Of a DNA stretch of 64,000 nucleotides, positions 48,195 through 60,126 are shown one piece after another. Below the pieces are notes generated by a model. It did no database searches, was not told where the DNA came from, and worked only from the letters and a program-made list of their open reading frames with translations. The stretch comes from Mayamaea pseudoterrestris. Lineage: Eukaryota; Bacillariophyta; Bacillariophyceae; Sellaphorales; Sellaphoraceae. The DNA is taken from contig BROI01000003.1 of assembly GCA_027923505.1 (NCBI GenBank), positions 1,240,001 through 1,304,000 on the forward strand, given 5' to 3'. A program made the translations under genes and the position numbers. Position 1 is the first letter of the stretch. The number at the start of each line of letters is the position of its first letter.

Positions 48195-49795
48195 TCACGA
48201 CATTGGCGGATACGAGTACTGAAAGATCCTCATCAAGTTTTCGTCCAAGTGTTCCTTGGCGTAGATCAAATCCTCGGTTGACATTCTCGCCACGCGCAAC
48301 GCAGCATCACCCGTCTTTTCCACCACTTTTAAAAAAGTCGTGCCACTTCCATGGCTCTTGCTTGATCCAGATTGGAACGTGAATGCATCTGGAACGGTCG
48401 TGCCGGCACAGTCGGCAATAATCTTCATAATCGTCGGTGCGTGTAATATCATGTCCTCGAACCGAAAGATGAGTCGAGGATATGTGGCTTTCAAGTAGTA
48501 ATTGTACCAATCGCTCCACAAGTGTGCCAAGGAGTCCCAGTGAAATTTTTGATGTTCGTCAAAAATAACCTTGACGGGAAAGGTGTCATTTATTTCATTT
48601 CCAAACCGCTTCCGATCATCCTCGTCGGGTACCAGGTTGGGACAGTGCGCGGGTCGCGACTTCCAGTGAGCCGCGTAGGATGATTTGCACATGGAGTGCA
48701 TCCAGGAGTATGGATCGCGAATTAACACAATGGGTAGAGCCTCGAGCTGATTGTACTTTTCGAGACCGGATGCCGTATGATTGAGTCGAACGAACTGTGT
48801 CAATGAATGCATCGTAGTAGTGGATCAAAAGACTGAGTTAGCTTTCATTCGAAAAAGTCAGCCTGCCTCTTCATATCGACTACTGGTAGCTTACCTCCAT
48901 GCGATGCTTTCCCCAAGGTACTGCAACAAGGAAAGATACGAAATCACACATTTCGTAAGAGAGAGTGATCGACAAAAAGCAGGAAGAGTGGTTTGCGGGC
49001 GAATCACTAACAGGTCACACTGCACACAACTCGGCGACGACGTTAAACCCAGTAAAATCTCGCCCACTCACCTTGCCAGGCACTATTCAAAACAATATTC
49101 TTGCGCAAATGATGTTCCATCGCATTCGTTCCCGTGTTGAATAGACCCGCCACGGCGGCGTATCGCTTGGGCGGCGGCACCATGTTGCGATAGGAAGCGC
49201 ACGTTTCCAAACCAACAATGAGCGGCTCGTCCAAGTTTCCATACAAACGTTGCAGCGCCTTCCAATCCGGCAAATGTTTCTTGTCTTTTTCGGTCAAGTC
49301 GTTGATGCCAGCGTTGCGTAGTAGCTGTATAATGGGATGCTCGTCGTTGGCAATGTCGGCTTTTGGAAAGGCGTCGGCTGTCAAGTTCATGTCCTTGATA
49401 TCCTTCCTGACGACATCTTGTATAGTTGATTTGGATTCAGAGATAGCATCGATCGATTGTATTCTTTGTTTCGTTACTAATTCTACACCCATAATGTTGC
49501 GATTCAAGGTTGAATTGTCCAATGTCCATGCAGAGTTATCGAAAAATTGCAATCGTTGCTGCTCGTTCAACAAGTCTGGCTGCCGAAACAAGAACATTTG
49601 CAGAAAGCATGCCGCAAACGCAAGCACTAACAAAAGTGTTCCAAGAGTATGGGTGCTGCTACTACTTCGACTTGATGAGCGTCCCTGCAATGCTTTGCGA
49701 TCGGTACGTGACGAAGGGGGCGGCGACAATTGCGTATCTGGCGCGCCATTTTTGGATTGCGGGGAAGCCTTGAGCTTTCCGCCCTTCTCTGACAT
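48195..49795 (-). CDS. sulfotransferase-like Golgi protein, three exons with a 26-base exon (449 aa)
   Basis: Exons 49795-49072, 48920-48895 and 48794-48195 total 1350 bases in phase. Introns are 151 bp (GTGAGT...TTGCAG) and 100 bp (GTAAGC...ACACAG). A short cytosolic Ser/Arg/Lys segment precedes a signal anchor (LGTLLLVLAFAACFLQMFLF, ~52-71). AVAGLFNTGTNAMEHHLRKN (~213-232) is the PAPS 5'-phosphosulfate loop. The micro-exon gives VPWGKHRME, a conserved diatom element. LPIVLIRDPYSWMHSMCKSS is the 3'-phosphate site (R-D-P-x-x-W...S). This matches a large diatom sulfotransferase group. The third-exon acceptor was chosen because upstream AGs would include an in-frame TGA. Confidence 0.82.
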
Positions 49796-51783
49796 GTACT
49801 GATTATCTTTCGGGTCTCAATAAAGATATAAAACTGTTAGCGCCTGTGCTATTGCTTGTAGTCAGCTTGAGCGATGAATCTATCCAAGTCATGCGGTCAT
49901 CGCGCGCCGCGCCGTCGCGGCGGAAGTGCAGTGCTGCTACGACACGTACCCGACATCACGATTTGCTATCACACCGAAGCTGGCATGTTTGTACAACAAC
50001 AGTCGCTAGAGTATGATATATTAGAAGCTTCGAAGCTATCATACGTACGAAAGAAGCTTGCCAGGTTCAAAAATGCTAGGGTATCATGGAGGAACTATGA
50101 GATATCTAATCAATCTGCATGCTTCCCTCCCATAAGACCGGCTTTGAAAAGGCGTTCGCGTGAGCAACAGCTCTTCAGCATAAGGATAACGAGAAGGTAT
50201 ACTAGTATAGTATCAGACTAGATAAAGAGTATGTGCAAGATGTCTCTAAGTGTTTGTTAGCAAGTAGCAAGTGTACTAGTATTTACAGGGGAAGCTTGAT
50301 GGCAAGCCAATGCATGACATCTTCACTCCTCACGCAGAGTGCGCCACGCAGCACCGCATCAGCAGAGTGTATTGTGACGACGAAAGGGGTAGAGTATTAA
50401 AGACTTGTGCGTCTTGCTTGGCGTCCACTTGCTGTTGTCCTGGAATGGATAGCTTGTTGAGGCGGGTGCTGGCCGTGACGCCTCGGTGTGGCATTTGTCG
50501 GATCATGCGGATGGAACCGTCCACTAGTAGTCCATGATTGTTGGGGGATTGTGGTTGAGGAGCAGAAGGTACTGGCGCATCGTCGACGGAGCGGACGGGG
50601 TATCGTGGTGGAGAGTCTCGTCGTCGGAGCGGATGCTGGGGCAATTTGTCCTGCGCAGAGGATGGCTGGCTGTGAATGGCGTTCATGACGAGCATGGGAG
50701 ACATGGTTCAGGCTGTTGTGGTTGATTAAAAAGGCGATAATAGAATGAATCGGCGGGTTGCGAGGGATTGTGAGACGAGGCACGAAGGCTCTGCTTTGCC
50801 CCGCTGAGTTGGTCGAAGAGTTGGCCATCGAAACGGATCGAAGTGACACTGTCGTACGTATCACAGGCGAATCCTTGCGCACTTTCCTAGCCAGGGCTGT
50901 GCTTTTGACTGACCTGGACCTTCCGTCCCTGACGAGTTGCGGAGAAACTGATACGCGGGCGCAAATTAGACGAGGCTGACTCACTTTGCCCCAAACGTTT
51001 GTCGGGCTGGCATGAGTCATGACTGACGCATGGAGAGTCATTTCGATCGTGTTTGCGCATTGACAACGCCAGAATGACCAATAAATAAATTGGCCGACAA
51101 TGTCTACTGCAGGTCCACGATCACATTAGTGCTAGTCCTCTACCGGTACAGTACCTATGCATCCATTAGGCTCGTCGAGTTTGCTAAATCTGATGTGGAT
51201 GGAAGGTGCCTTTAATCGAACCTTGGTGTGAGGTGTGAGGTGTAGCACCTTTCGCTTGAAGCAATTGCTCACCCTCGACTACTCCTTCTACTGATGCTAG
51301 CTTAACTTTAAAGTTAGGAGTAGCGATGCTTGGCGGCTTATATAGTGTCTTACCTCCATTTATCATGCCTCTATTGAGCGAGCATTCGTAACGTTCCTCC
51401 TTTCTTGTGAACCGACTGCATAACGTTTGAATGAGGCTGTACCGAGGCCCTTTCTGTTCCCCCATGGTTGCTTCTTATTGGCATGACCGTGCCGAATTAT
51501 GCTTCCTTCGTCGAAGGCGGCAGTTTCCACCGTTGCTTTGCTCTAGCGTTCGCTCAGATGTACTGTCGTTTAGCAAAAGTCGCTTTGACGATCTCTGAAG
51601 AGCAGACTGAGACTCGCTTGCGCTTCGAAACCGGACAAAGGAATAGTCGCGCGCATCTTCACAACCTCTGGATGAATCTCCATCCATTCAAACCCTTCCA
51701 TTGATCCTTTTTGGTCGTTGTTGCTTTCATTGCATCAGTTCTCTATATATTGCCGCCTACACTGACATTCACCATTTACCATC
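49796..51783. other. gene-poor 2-kb stretch
   Basis: Nearly 2 kb with only short unsupported ORFs. The longest are 50397-51041 minus and 50330-50704 minus (ATG-started, 124 codons, Ser/Pro/Arg/Gln-rich) in overlapping frames. Local tandem hexamer-like text GAGGTGTGAGGTGTAG occurs at about 51228-51243. A TATA-like CTCTATATATT lies at 51741-51751, about 35-40 bp before the ATPase ATG. I see no RNA gene or mobile-element end. Confidence 0.5.
50330..50704 (-). CDS. weak hypothetical ORF (124 aa)
   Basis: ATG at 50702-50704. The product begins MSPMLVMNAIHSQPSSAQ and is Pro/Ser/Gln/Arg-rich with a RYPVRSVDDAPVPSAPQPQS stretch. No domain is recognised and no splice partner was found. It is listed only because it is the longest ATG-started frame in a 2-kb empty region; it may be spurious. 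Confidence 0.2.
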   Translation of the reverse strand: MSPMLVMNAIHSQPSSAQDKLPQHPLRRRDSPPRYPVRSVDDAPVPSAPQPQSPNNHGLLVDGSIRMIRQMPHRGVTASTRLNKLSIPGQQQVDAKQDAQVFNTLPLSSSQYTLLMRCCVAHSA

Positions 51784-54700
51784 ATGCCATCGTCAAAGAA
51801 CAAGTCGACCAACGCTGACGACGAGGCCGCTGCCGCCAAGAAAACAACCATTCCATGGCACGCCCTTTCCGTGGATGCCTGCATTACGGAACTGCAACTA
51901 CCTCCCGACATACTAAAGTCTGGTTTGACGACCGAGCAAGCTGCTGCGCGCCTCGCGCAGTACGGCCCCAACAAGTTGAGCGAAAAGGAGCACGTCACGT
52001 TGCTGCAGCGCATTTGGAAGCAAGTGGCCAACGTATTGGTGCTCATTTTGGTGGTGGTGGCGGTGGTGTCGGTCGTGCGGGCCGTCACGTCCACGACGGT
52101 GCAAAACATTGTCAGCAACTGGTTGCAGGTGGCGCTCATTGTCTTTGTCATTACGTAAGTCTGATGCATGCAGCCAGGGCGACGAGTCTCATAACTGCGC
52201 ACGATCCTCACTCACCTACTAATCTTCTTTGATGTTACTTCGTCTTTCATGTTATTTCGCAAACTCCAGAATCAATACCATTATTGGCATCGTGCAGGAA
52301 GGCTCCGCCGAAAAGGCGGCCGACGCATTAAAAGCCATGCTGTCCAGTGAAGCCATTGTACTCCGCGACGGCAAGGAAGTCAAGGTGCCGGGCGAGTCGC
52401 TCGTTCCGGGAGACGTGGTCAAGCTTGGTTTGGGAGACCGCGTTCCGGCGGACGTTCGCATGTGCGTGGTGGGAAACTTGGCGTGTGGAGAGGCGGCGCT
52501 CACGGGCGAGTCGGTGCCGATTGACAAGACGGTGGACGCCATTGATGTTAGCGGCGGAAGTGATCCAATGAGTATTCCACTGGGTGATCGACACAACATG
52601 TGCTTTAGTGCGACTCTTGTGGCGCAGGGAGCTGGCACGGGCATTGTCACGTCGACGGGTGACTACACGGAGATTGGAACGATCAACGCGCTTGTCAACA
52701 AGGTGGAAAAGAAGAAGACGAACGTTTTGGAGCAGATTGATACCATTTCCACCTACTTGGCTATATTTATTGTGATTACGGCGGCTGCTACTTGGTGTGT
52801 TGCCTACTTTATTACGGGTGAGGATTGGCTTGATGCACTTTCAACGTCCTTGGTTTGCGCTGTGGCCATGATCCCGGAGGGGTTGGAAGCTATTGTCACA
52901 ATGGTTTACGCCTGGGCCGTGAGTAACATGGCGAAACAGAATGCCATTATTCGTGCTCTTCCTGCTGTGGAGTGCCTTGGGAGTGTTACTGTGATTTGCT
53001 CCGACAAGACTGGTACGTGCGACGAAACTTTACAAAGGTGGTAACGAGTCGCAGACTCATCTGTCTCACGGATTGATCTTTCTTATTAATCAATATCCAG
53101 GTACACTGACCAAAAACGAAATGACCTTGACAGCGTTTGTTACGACAGGCAAGCGCTACAAGTTCAATACTGACGCATCAAGCCGCACGCCCACTAACTT
53201 TGAGGTTGACAACAGCTATCTTTGCACTCGCGCCGACAATTCCAAGTACTTGAAGGCAAGTGAGATTATTAAGAAAGGACCCAGTGCGTCACGCAAATCA
53301 AAGCGCGGAGGCGGGATCTTGGGATTTGGCAAGACGGCGCATGGCGGAGTGGAGTCTGAGGAACCGACGGCAGTGATTCCCACGGAAGGTACGGTGTACG
53401 ATGAGGAAGCGACGGCCGGCAAGGGTAGCGGCGAGCACCCTGACTCGAAATACCTTCGCCAAGCTTTGTCGGGCGGAATCTTGTGCTCCAAGTGCAACCT
53501 CGGTACCGACGGTGGTCGTGAGGGTGAAATTGGCAATCCAACGGAGCTCGCCATTCTCCGCGCTGCCTACTTTGGTGATGTCAACGTTTCTGAAGTCAAG
53601 GATAGTGCCCCATTCATTGCCGAAGTACCATTCAGTAGCGAGTACAAGTTCATGGCGACTGTCCATGAGCCAGTATCGGAAAATGACACGGACGACTATG
53701 GCGACAGCTTGGTTGTACATGTCAAGGGAGCTCCAGACCGCATGGTCCCATTGGTACGTTACACGCTGTGAGGTTGCTTTGTCAAATTTGTTTTCCTTTG
53801 TTTCTAACTTCGACTTGTTTCTTGTCGTTAGTGCAAGTACCAAGCCAAGGACGGGAAGTTTGGCAAGGATGACGTTGAACCTATTGATGCCAAGTGGTGG
53901 ATCGAGCAGATTGCAATTCTTTCTTCTCATGGTCTTCGGGTGTTGGCATTGACTCGCGGTGTTCTCCCCAAGGGATCGGTTCAGCAAGGAGAGCAGCTGG
54001 GCGCTGATTTTGTGCAGGAACGTGGCGAACCATGGTTGACCCTTGTCGGACTTTGCGCAATCATGGATCCACCGCGCCCGGAATGTGTTGCTGCCATCAG
54101 TGAAGCCCACGGCGCAGGTGTGCGAGTTGCAATGATCACGGTAAGCATATCTGTTGTTATTTCGTGGTGTACTTTTTGGTTACTTACCTTGTGATGCGTA
54201 CCACTTCTTACTTCAGGGTGACCATAAGGACACTGCCTTGGCCATTGGTGGAATGTTGGGACTTGTAGACAAACAACATTCAGAAGCAATTACCGGTCCC
54301 GAAATGGATGCCATGACGGACGAAGAGTTAACGATAGCCGTCCAAAAGTACAATGTCTTTGCCCGCGCGTCGCCGCAGAACAAGATTCGCATTGTCAAGG
54401 CGCTTCAAAGCGAAGGCGAGATCTGCGGCATGACCGGAGATGGTGTCAATGATGCTCCTGCTCTCAAGGCTGCCGACATGGGTGTAGCCATGGGTAAGGA
54501 AGGGACGGATGTTGCTCGGGAAGCGGCCGAAATGATTTTGGCCGACGACAATTTTGCCACCATCATTTCTGCCGTCCGCGAAGGCCGAGCTGTCTGGTCT
54601 AATCTAAGAGCGATTTTGCTTGTCAATACACCAATCAATAACGCGCAGGCAAGTTATTGTTGAATGTGTGATATTGCATGAGCGAGTTTTTTGTTCTTCT

Positions 54701-55513
54701 GACGCTTACGCAAACGCTGTCTTTCTTTGCGCAGGGCATGTCCGTCCTCTTTGGCCTACTTTTTGGCTTGGATCAAAGTCCATTGTCGTCTATTCAAGTT
54801 TTGTATTGCAACTTGATTTGTGCTTGTACGCTTGGTTTTGTTTGCGCAGTGGAGCCGGCCGAGGATGGGATGTACGTAACTTTTTGTTGATTGCCTTGCC
54901 TTTCCCCGACATGCCTGACGTAATCCGCTTTCACTCTTTTATCTTTAGCATGTTGCAACCTCCTCGACGTGTCGGCAAGCGTTTGATTGGTAGATACCTT
55001 TTTCTTCGCATCTTACTTGGAACGGTGGCGTTGATTACGGCAACTGTTGGCACAACGTTTTGGGTGAGGGGTTTGGGCTATGAGGAACCCCAGCAACGCT
55101 CCCAGGCACTGAACACTCTTTCCTTCAGTGCCATTTCAGTGACTGCAAGTGCTCGTTTCTCTAGAAAGTCGGCCATTCACAGTCGCTCCCTGCATGGAAA
55201 TCCCTTGGCCTTTTGGTCGTACTTTATCATGGCTACCCTGCAAGTTTTCATCACCTACGTTCCGGGGTTGAACAGCGTCATTTTCTCAATGGGTCCAATG
55301 GATGGCTTTCAATGGGGTCTTGTTATATTGATGATGGTGGCCGTGTTTGTCGTCATGGAGCTTGAAAAGTGCTTTCGCAACTATCTTTCCTCACTCAAGT
55401 ATGATGTCGACGATCTTGAGCATGACGAGTTTTGGGATGCCGATGAAGAAGGCGACAAGACTCCTTTACCGGAGGAGGTGTCGCGGTTTGGTCGCGATGA
55501 AATGACAAAGTAG
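51784..55513 (+). CDS. type II P-type cation-transporting ATPase, seven exons (1069 aa)
   Basis: Exons 51784-52154, 52270-53012, 53101-53753, 53832-54140, 54217-54648, 54735-54871 and 54949-55513 (3210 coding bases, all joins in phase). Five introns are GT-AG; the fifth starts GC (CAG/GCAAGT at 54649). Motifs in order: cation_ATPase_N with [20 protein letters not shown]; actuator LTGES; helix M4 [13 protein letters not shown]; phosphorylation CSDKTGTLT, itself split by intron 2; KGAPDRM nucleotide-binding site; MDPPRPE; MITGDHKDTA; and hinge [14 protein letters not shown]4 has PEGLEA rather than the PEGLPA/PEGLPV of Ca2+ pumps, so ion specificity (Ca2+, Na+, K+) is uncertain. The C-terminus is acidic. 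Confidence 0.9.
54649..54734 (+). other. GC-AG intron of the P-type ATPase
   Basis: The exon end CAG is followed by GCAAGT and the intron ends TTGCGCAG. A GT donor in the vicinity would not keep [20 protein letters not shown] in frame. CAG/GCAAGT is the standard context of rare GC-AG introns spliced by the major spliceosome. Confidence 0.8.
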
Positions 55514-55886
55514 AATGGGGGGCATTTCTGCACATGGGTCAATAATAATATTAGGCGAACTTTTGAATTGGACTTAACGACGAATATATGATTAGCTAGA
55601 ACATTGGTAGTACTGCCAACATTGCCTATGGTCTCGAGTTTGACCGTAGCCTCTCCATCCGGTCAATTCGCATCTATCCCAGTCATCCGCAAGTCGTGCC
55701 ATTTATCTCATTAGAGGATTCAATGAGCTTGGCCGACACTACCGGTATGCAACCTTTGCTCCTCGTGTCATTGCGAAAGCATATCGCAAAACTCGATTCG
55801 CCGATCGGTCGGTCTTGTCAAACCTATCTTTTCAGTAACGCTCTCGATCACGACGTCAAAAGACGCTAAGTTAGCCCCATTTGAGA
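55514..55886. other. intergenic, no gene seen
   Basis: 373 bp between the ATPase stop and the next start. No ORF or RNA is supported. Confidence 0.5.
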
Positions 55887-57119
55887 ATGACTCGCGCGCA
55901 ATCCAGTTTCTTGCAAGACGCTCTCCATGCAGTTTTGCCGAACCTCTTCAACGCAAGGCGTCCACAGAAGCAAGAGTCCTCCTCTCTTGTCATCCTGAAA
56001 GATTATATTTTGATATTAAGTGAACTCGAGTCTGCAAGCAGCATGACGGACGTAACTCCCAGCGCGAGCATTTCTAAATCCGACGGAGAGGATCGCCTTC
56101 CAAATCATCCGCGAGTCAGCAGCGCCACCAACCTCAATCTCAGCAGCACCAATCTCTTGAACGATGATGAATCAGTCGAAGGCAAGGATGCGCATACCGA
56201 CTTGCTGGAGTTTCCTTCCTCTATTCGCGGCGTCATGCGCTCGCAGTCGCTCCAAGCGATGCGACGACCGACCGACAGCAACAACACCACCAGTACTACT
56301 GGTGCGTCACTCCTGTCGCCACTCCACCGGGCGGCAACCAACGCGGGCAACAACGTTCGCATGGCTCCTCCGGCCCGCACGCGCAGCAGCGGCGGTCGCT
56401 TGCGCCGCGCGCCCGGCCGCAGTCTGTCGAGCGACGACGGCCCCATGTTTCGTCGCGTGGGTCGCACCAAGAGCAGCAACGACGCCTTTGGATTGGTGGG
56501 CTTTCGACGCGCCAGCAGTACCTTAATGGAACCACACTTGTCGGTCGGATCGGGTATATTGCTGGAGAAGGACCGCAGTCGCGGCTTGAATCGTCAAGCG
56601 TCGTTTGAATCAACATGGTCATGCGATTCGGAAATGGATAGTCAGTTGACCACTGCTGATTCCATCAATTTGCGCAAGAACCAGTTGATTGCGGATCCAC
56701 TGGACGGCGGCTACAGTGAAGGCTGCTCCGTCGCGGACCATGAAAGCATGTACGATAACATGTCTCAGTGGTCACGCGAGTACTACGACGAGATTTTGGA
56801 ATTCTTGCCCGAGGATCAGCCAATCTTTGACAAGGACTACATGGTCATGGTTGGCGGAGGCAATCCTATGGAGGAAGGCGCCGTCGCCTACTTGACGCTG
56901 GATGCGCTCAAGCTTCGTCGACCAACCTTGCAGGTTGTGACGGATCAGCAGTGCGAAGTGGCGGCCTTGACGGCGCGGGGTGGTGTTAGTCGCGACTTTT
57001 CGGCATCGTCCTCGTCGCTGGCGTCGGCTTCGGAAACAACGGAACATTTGGATGATTTGGACGATACTAATGAATATGACGAGACGAATGGAGAGGATAA
57101 CACTGACACGACGGACTAG
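55887..57119 (+). CDS. unknown Ser-rich, mostly disordered protein (410 aa)
   Basis: ATG at 55887 (upstream part of the frame opens only with TTG). The product is Ser/Thr/Asn/Arg-rich. Several R-x-x-S-like motifs could be kinase sites (MRSQSLQAM, RRAPGRSLSSDD, RRVGRTKSSND, LNRQASFEST, FRRASSTL). A short ordered-looking segment near 280-350 reads WSREYYDEILEFLPEDQPIF then GGGNPMEEGAVAYLTLDALK. The end is acidic (DDLDDTNEYDETNGEDNTDT). No domain recognised. Repeated basic-x-x-Ser sites suggest a phosphorylated regulatory or scaffold protein; inference only. Confidence 0.6.
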   Translation: MTRAQSSFLQDALHAVLPNLFNARRPQKQESSSLVILKDYILILSELESASSMTDVTPSASISKSDGEDRLPNHPRVSSATNLNLSSTNLLNDDESVEGKDAHTDLLEFPSSIRGVMRSQSLQAMRRPTDSNNTTSTTGASLLSPLHRAATNAGNNVRMAPPARTRSSGGRLRRAPGRSLSSDDGPMFRRVGRTKSSNDAFGLVGFRRASSTLMEPHLSVGSGILLEKDRSRGLNRQASFESTWSCDSEMDSQLTTADSINLRKNQLIADPLDGGYSEGCSVADHESMYDNMSQWSREYYDEILEFLPEDQPIFDKDYMVMVGGGNPMEEGAVAYLTLDALKLRRPTLQVVTDQQCEVAALTARGGVSRDFSASSSSLASASETTEHLDDLDDTNEYDETNGEDNTDTTD

Positions 57120-57526
57120 CTGCGAATGTTGTGATTGATTAGAAAATTGTCTCGTTTTGAACGTGCGATGCTACTGCATCCGCACTGCATGTTGTCGTCT
57201 TTCTTACCAAGGTATACAGTAACTGATTTAATCTTGCAAATATTTTACTCAAAAAATGAACGTCCTCATATATGGACGATAGAGATTTCATTATTGCCAT
57301 CATCGTGTTGCGATACGTAGCCCTCATTCACGTTCTGCCTACGCAACGCATATGAATCAAATTGTTAACGTACGTAAAGAAGGTCTTTATCTATATAATA
57401 CCGTACTGTGCATATAAAGATCACTTCGAGATGGGCGGAGCATAGTGCTGCTGTCAATGCGCTTTGCATCACGATACACCAAAGCGTTGCCACAACACCT
57501 AATTGTGCAAGTTACTAAAGAGTGCA
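57120..57526. other. convergent intergenic region, no gene seen
   Basis: 407 bp between the 3' ends of the Ser-rich gene and the first HMG-box gene. Confidence 0.5.
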
Positions 57527-58905
57527 TTAGGGAACATCTGGTGCATCGGCGCCTGTTTCAGTTACCCGGGCTTTCTTGGCAGCAGGCTCATCAGACTCCG
57601 CAGCTCTATCGTCTGCAACTGCAGCCGAAGCTTCAGAGACGGGCTCCGCCGACGGGGCAGAAGCATTGGCGTTATTCACGAAGAAGGCTTCTTCTGCTTC
57701 CTCGACTTGCCCTACAACGCGCCGACCCAGATAGACTTCCACTGTGTGTAGAGATAATGTCAGTTCATGATGAAAGATGAGATGAATTTGCTTCACAAAC
57801 ATCGATTGCCAAACTTACTCTCTGCCTTGTATCGAACCATATCTTCATCCGCCTTGGCCTTGTAGTACTTGACTTGGTCAGGTGCCAGCTCCTGCCAGCG
57901 CCTTCCGATCACCTTGGCAAGGCTTTCAAATCCAATCTTGCCATGCGGGCGCTTCTTGCGAGCCGCTCGATCCATTTCTCCAATGTCGTCCTCCTTTTCC
58001 AAAGCGCTCTCCTTTGCATCTGCAACACTATCAATGTCCGCATCGGCTTTGGCAACGTTGGTGCTGATGTTGGCCTTGGAATCACCCGAAATGTCCTTTG
58101 CTTCTACTTTTTCGTCCTGTCGCACCGTACCAGTAGCCTCGTCGTCCTTTGTAATGGCGTTAATATCACTGCCACTATCGGCTTGATCCTTGTTTGGAGT
58201 CTCTAATAGAATTCGCTGTCGTTCCTCTCGAAAGAAAATGTTGTATGCCGATAAAGGCCGTTTGGGACGATCCTTTGGCCGCTTGCGAACGCGTTTGTTG
58301 TTCTTGGTCGTAACGACATCGTAGGGAGCAACGCTGCTGGCACCCATGCGCCCCAGCAAGCCCGCCGAGTTGGCCGACCATGGTCCCAGATAGCCTTGAT
58401 CGGCGTATGGATCTGTCACTCCTGCCGATGCAGCCATGGTGCTATTGCTCGCGTCTCCTCCAACGGTAGCCGCGGCCTGTTGTCCCCAGTTCATAAAGAC
58501 AGGCATTCCAGCCATTCCTGCATGCTGATGCTGCTGCTGCATGAGAAATCCACCAGCGGCGATCATTTGCTGCTGCGCCTGCTGCATCAAGTACTGCTGC
58601 ATGAGTAACGGAAAGCCTTGCATAGTTGCGGCTAAATTGTTCGGATCATGACTTGCGGGAAGGGCTAGTGGAGGTTCGTTAGCTGTGCCACCATGGTTCG
58701 AGCTTCTGACGGCGTTGGAGGACGTGAGAGGCGATGTCATGTGAAGCTGGCCCTGTCCCATGGCTCCTGCATGCATTTGCGGATACAAGTTGGATGGCTG
58801 CTGCTCCGGCGTTTCTTGCGAAGCGTCGTGTCCTAGAGGCTGTTGCTGCTGCTGGTGCTCCGGCATGCTGTGATACATGCTTGGTGGAAGATTCGAGCCG
58901 TCCAT
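57527..58905 (-). CDS. HMG-box protein with insertion inside the box, two exons (433 aa)
   Basis: Exons 58905-57819 and 57741-57527 are joined across a 77-bp intron (GTAAGT...ACACAG), in phase. The N-terminal ~200 residues are Gln/Met/Ala/Ser-rich with polyQ patches (activation-domain-like). The HMG box begins DRPKRPLSAYNIFFREERQR (~210-230). About 80 acidic/Ser residues interrupt it, and it resumes as KIGFESLAKVIGRRWQELAP then KYYKAKADEDMVRYKAE, after which the intron falls. A basic run (VRKRPKDRPKR) precedes the box. The tail has AAKKARV, a possible nuclear signal. Likely DNA-binding transcription or architectural factor. It is divergent to a paralogue at 60127. First ATG chosen; the frame opens upstream only with TTG. 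Confidence 0.83.
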
Positions 58906-60126
58906 GGTCCAATTCGAGACGAAATTAGAGCACGACGCGTCGGATATCAATTCTGAAGTTGCCCGTCAGTGAAAGGTCCAGCTCTTAAGTGAGCAATGGC
59001 TGTGTTGTTCGCTCCCCTAAGTGGCTGACTTATGGCATCCGTTCCGCAACGCATGGAGATTGTGATGATAGCACGACCATCCAAAGGAGCGCCGGCCAGG
59101 ACACAAAATGACTGTGTGTGTCTTTTCATACGCGCGACATTTGTCATGACTTCGTGGTCGAGGGACGTGGGAGCTGCGACAAAAGGACGGGAGCAACCGC
59201 TATCATCGTCGTACAAGCATCCATATGGCATAGTTGTACAGCATCACTAATATGATACCGATAGCAATCAACCATCAAGTTATTTAAAACATGCAGTTGC
59301 GAAAATGATACCGTGTTGAAGTAGGCACGGTAGTCACAACAACGAAAAGGGTCTGAACACGAATGAATTGAAAGCTTCGCATACTACGGTACGCAAAACG
59401 AGCCGCACAGCCACGCCCGCGAACCACGATAATCCTTCGCACCGGGCTGACGGCCACTCATTTATTTATTTGCGACTACTCCTACTCCGTGGTTTTAACG
59501 ACTAAAGTCGTGTCAGCAGTTCAAATTTGAAGTGTGATTGGTTTCAAGCTCACTGGTAACTTCTCGACCAATCGCAATGCACTTGTCACTACTTGAAGTT
59601 CGAGGGGTATGATAAACCTCGCACAATGAGTCATATACGGAAGAACTACACAAAGGCTATAATAAGGACTACGCGACAATACCCCGAGTCGCGTCTAATC
59701 GTGTCGCTGGAAGGTCACTTCTGGCTGGAGGTGCAAGTGGCGCACTATTCCTCATTGTCAAGGCTGCATTCAGGGAATGAGGAGGCTCCGGAAGCGAGGA
59801 CGAAGAGCTGCAAATGTTGTGAGGAGTCCTGTTCAGTCCCTCTTATCTTGTTGCTCTGAAAACAACAATTCATCAGCAACCTGAAGTCTAGCTGAACTAA
59901 TCGTGCGTGCTATATCGAAGTTGACCTTGTCACTGAACGACAAGGCTTTCGAATAGATAGCAACGAGCATTGATCGACCAGCGAGCAGCTCCTCTCGTTT
60001 TTGAATCGCAGCGAGCAGCGGAAAACCCCATATTCTTGTGTGCCATTCTGTAATAGGTAAGTAGCTTTCCGCTCCCTCGCTTCGTAACAATAATGATGAC
60101 TAACTCACTCATTCGTTCCAGTCTGA
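58906..60126. other. shared 1.2-kb upstream region of two HMG-box genes; probable 5'-UTR intron
   Basis: No supported gene. Just before the ATG at 60127 there is a donor-like AG/GTAAGTAG at about 60056 and an acceptor CGTTCCAG ending at 60120. This is consistent with a ~65-bp intron in the 5' UTR of the + strand gene. The rest should contain both promoters. Confidence 0.5.

Noticed and set aside
50397-51041. 214-codon minus ORF in the 2-kb gene-poor region
   Set aside because: No domain, and it overlaps another ATG-started frame on the same strand. It is not supported as coding.
59593-59859. 88-codon + ORF between the HMG genes
   Set aside because: Begins at TTG, no domain; probably non-coding.
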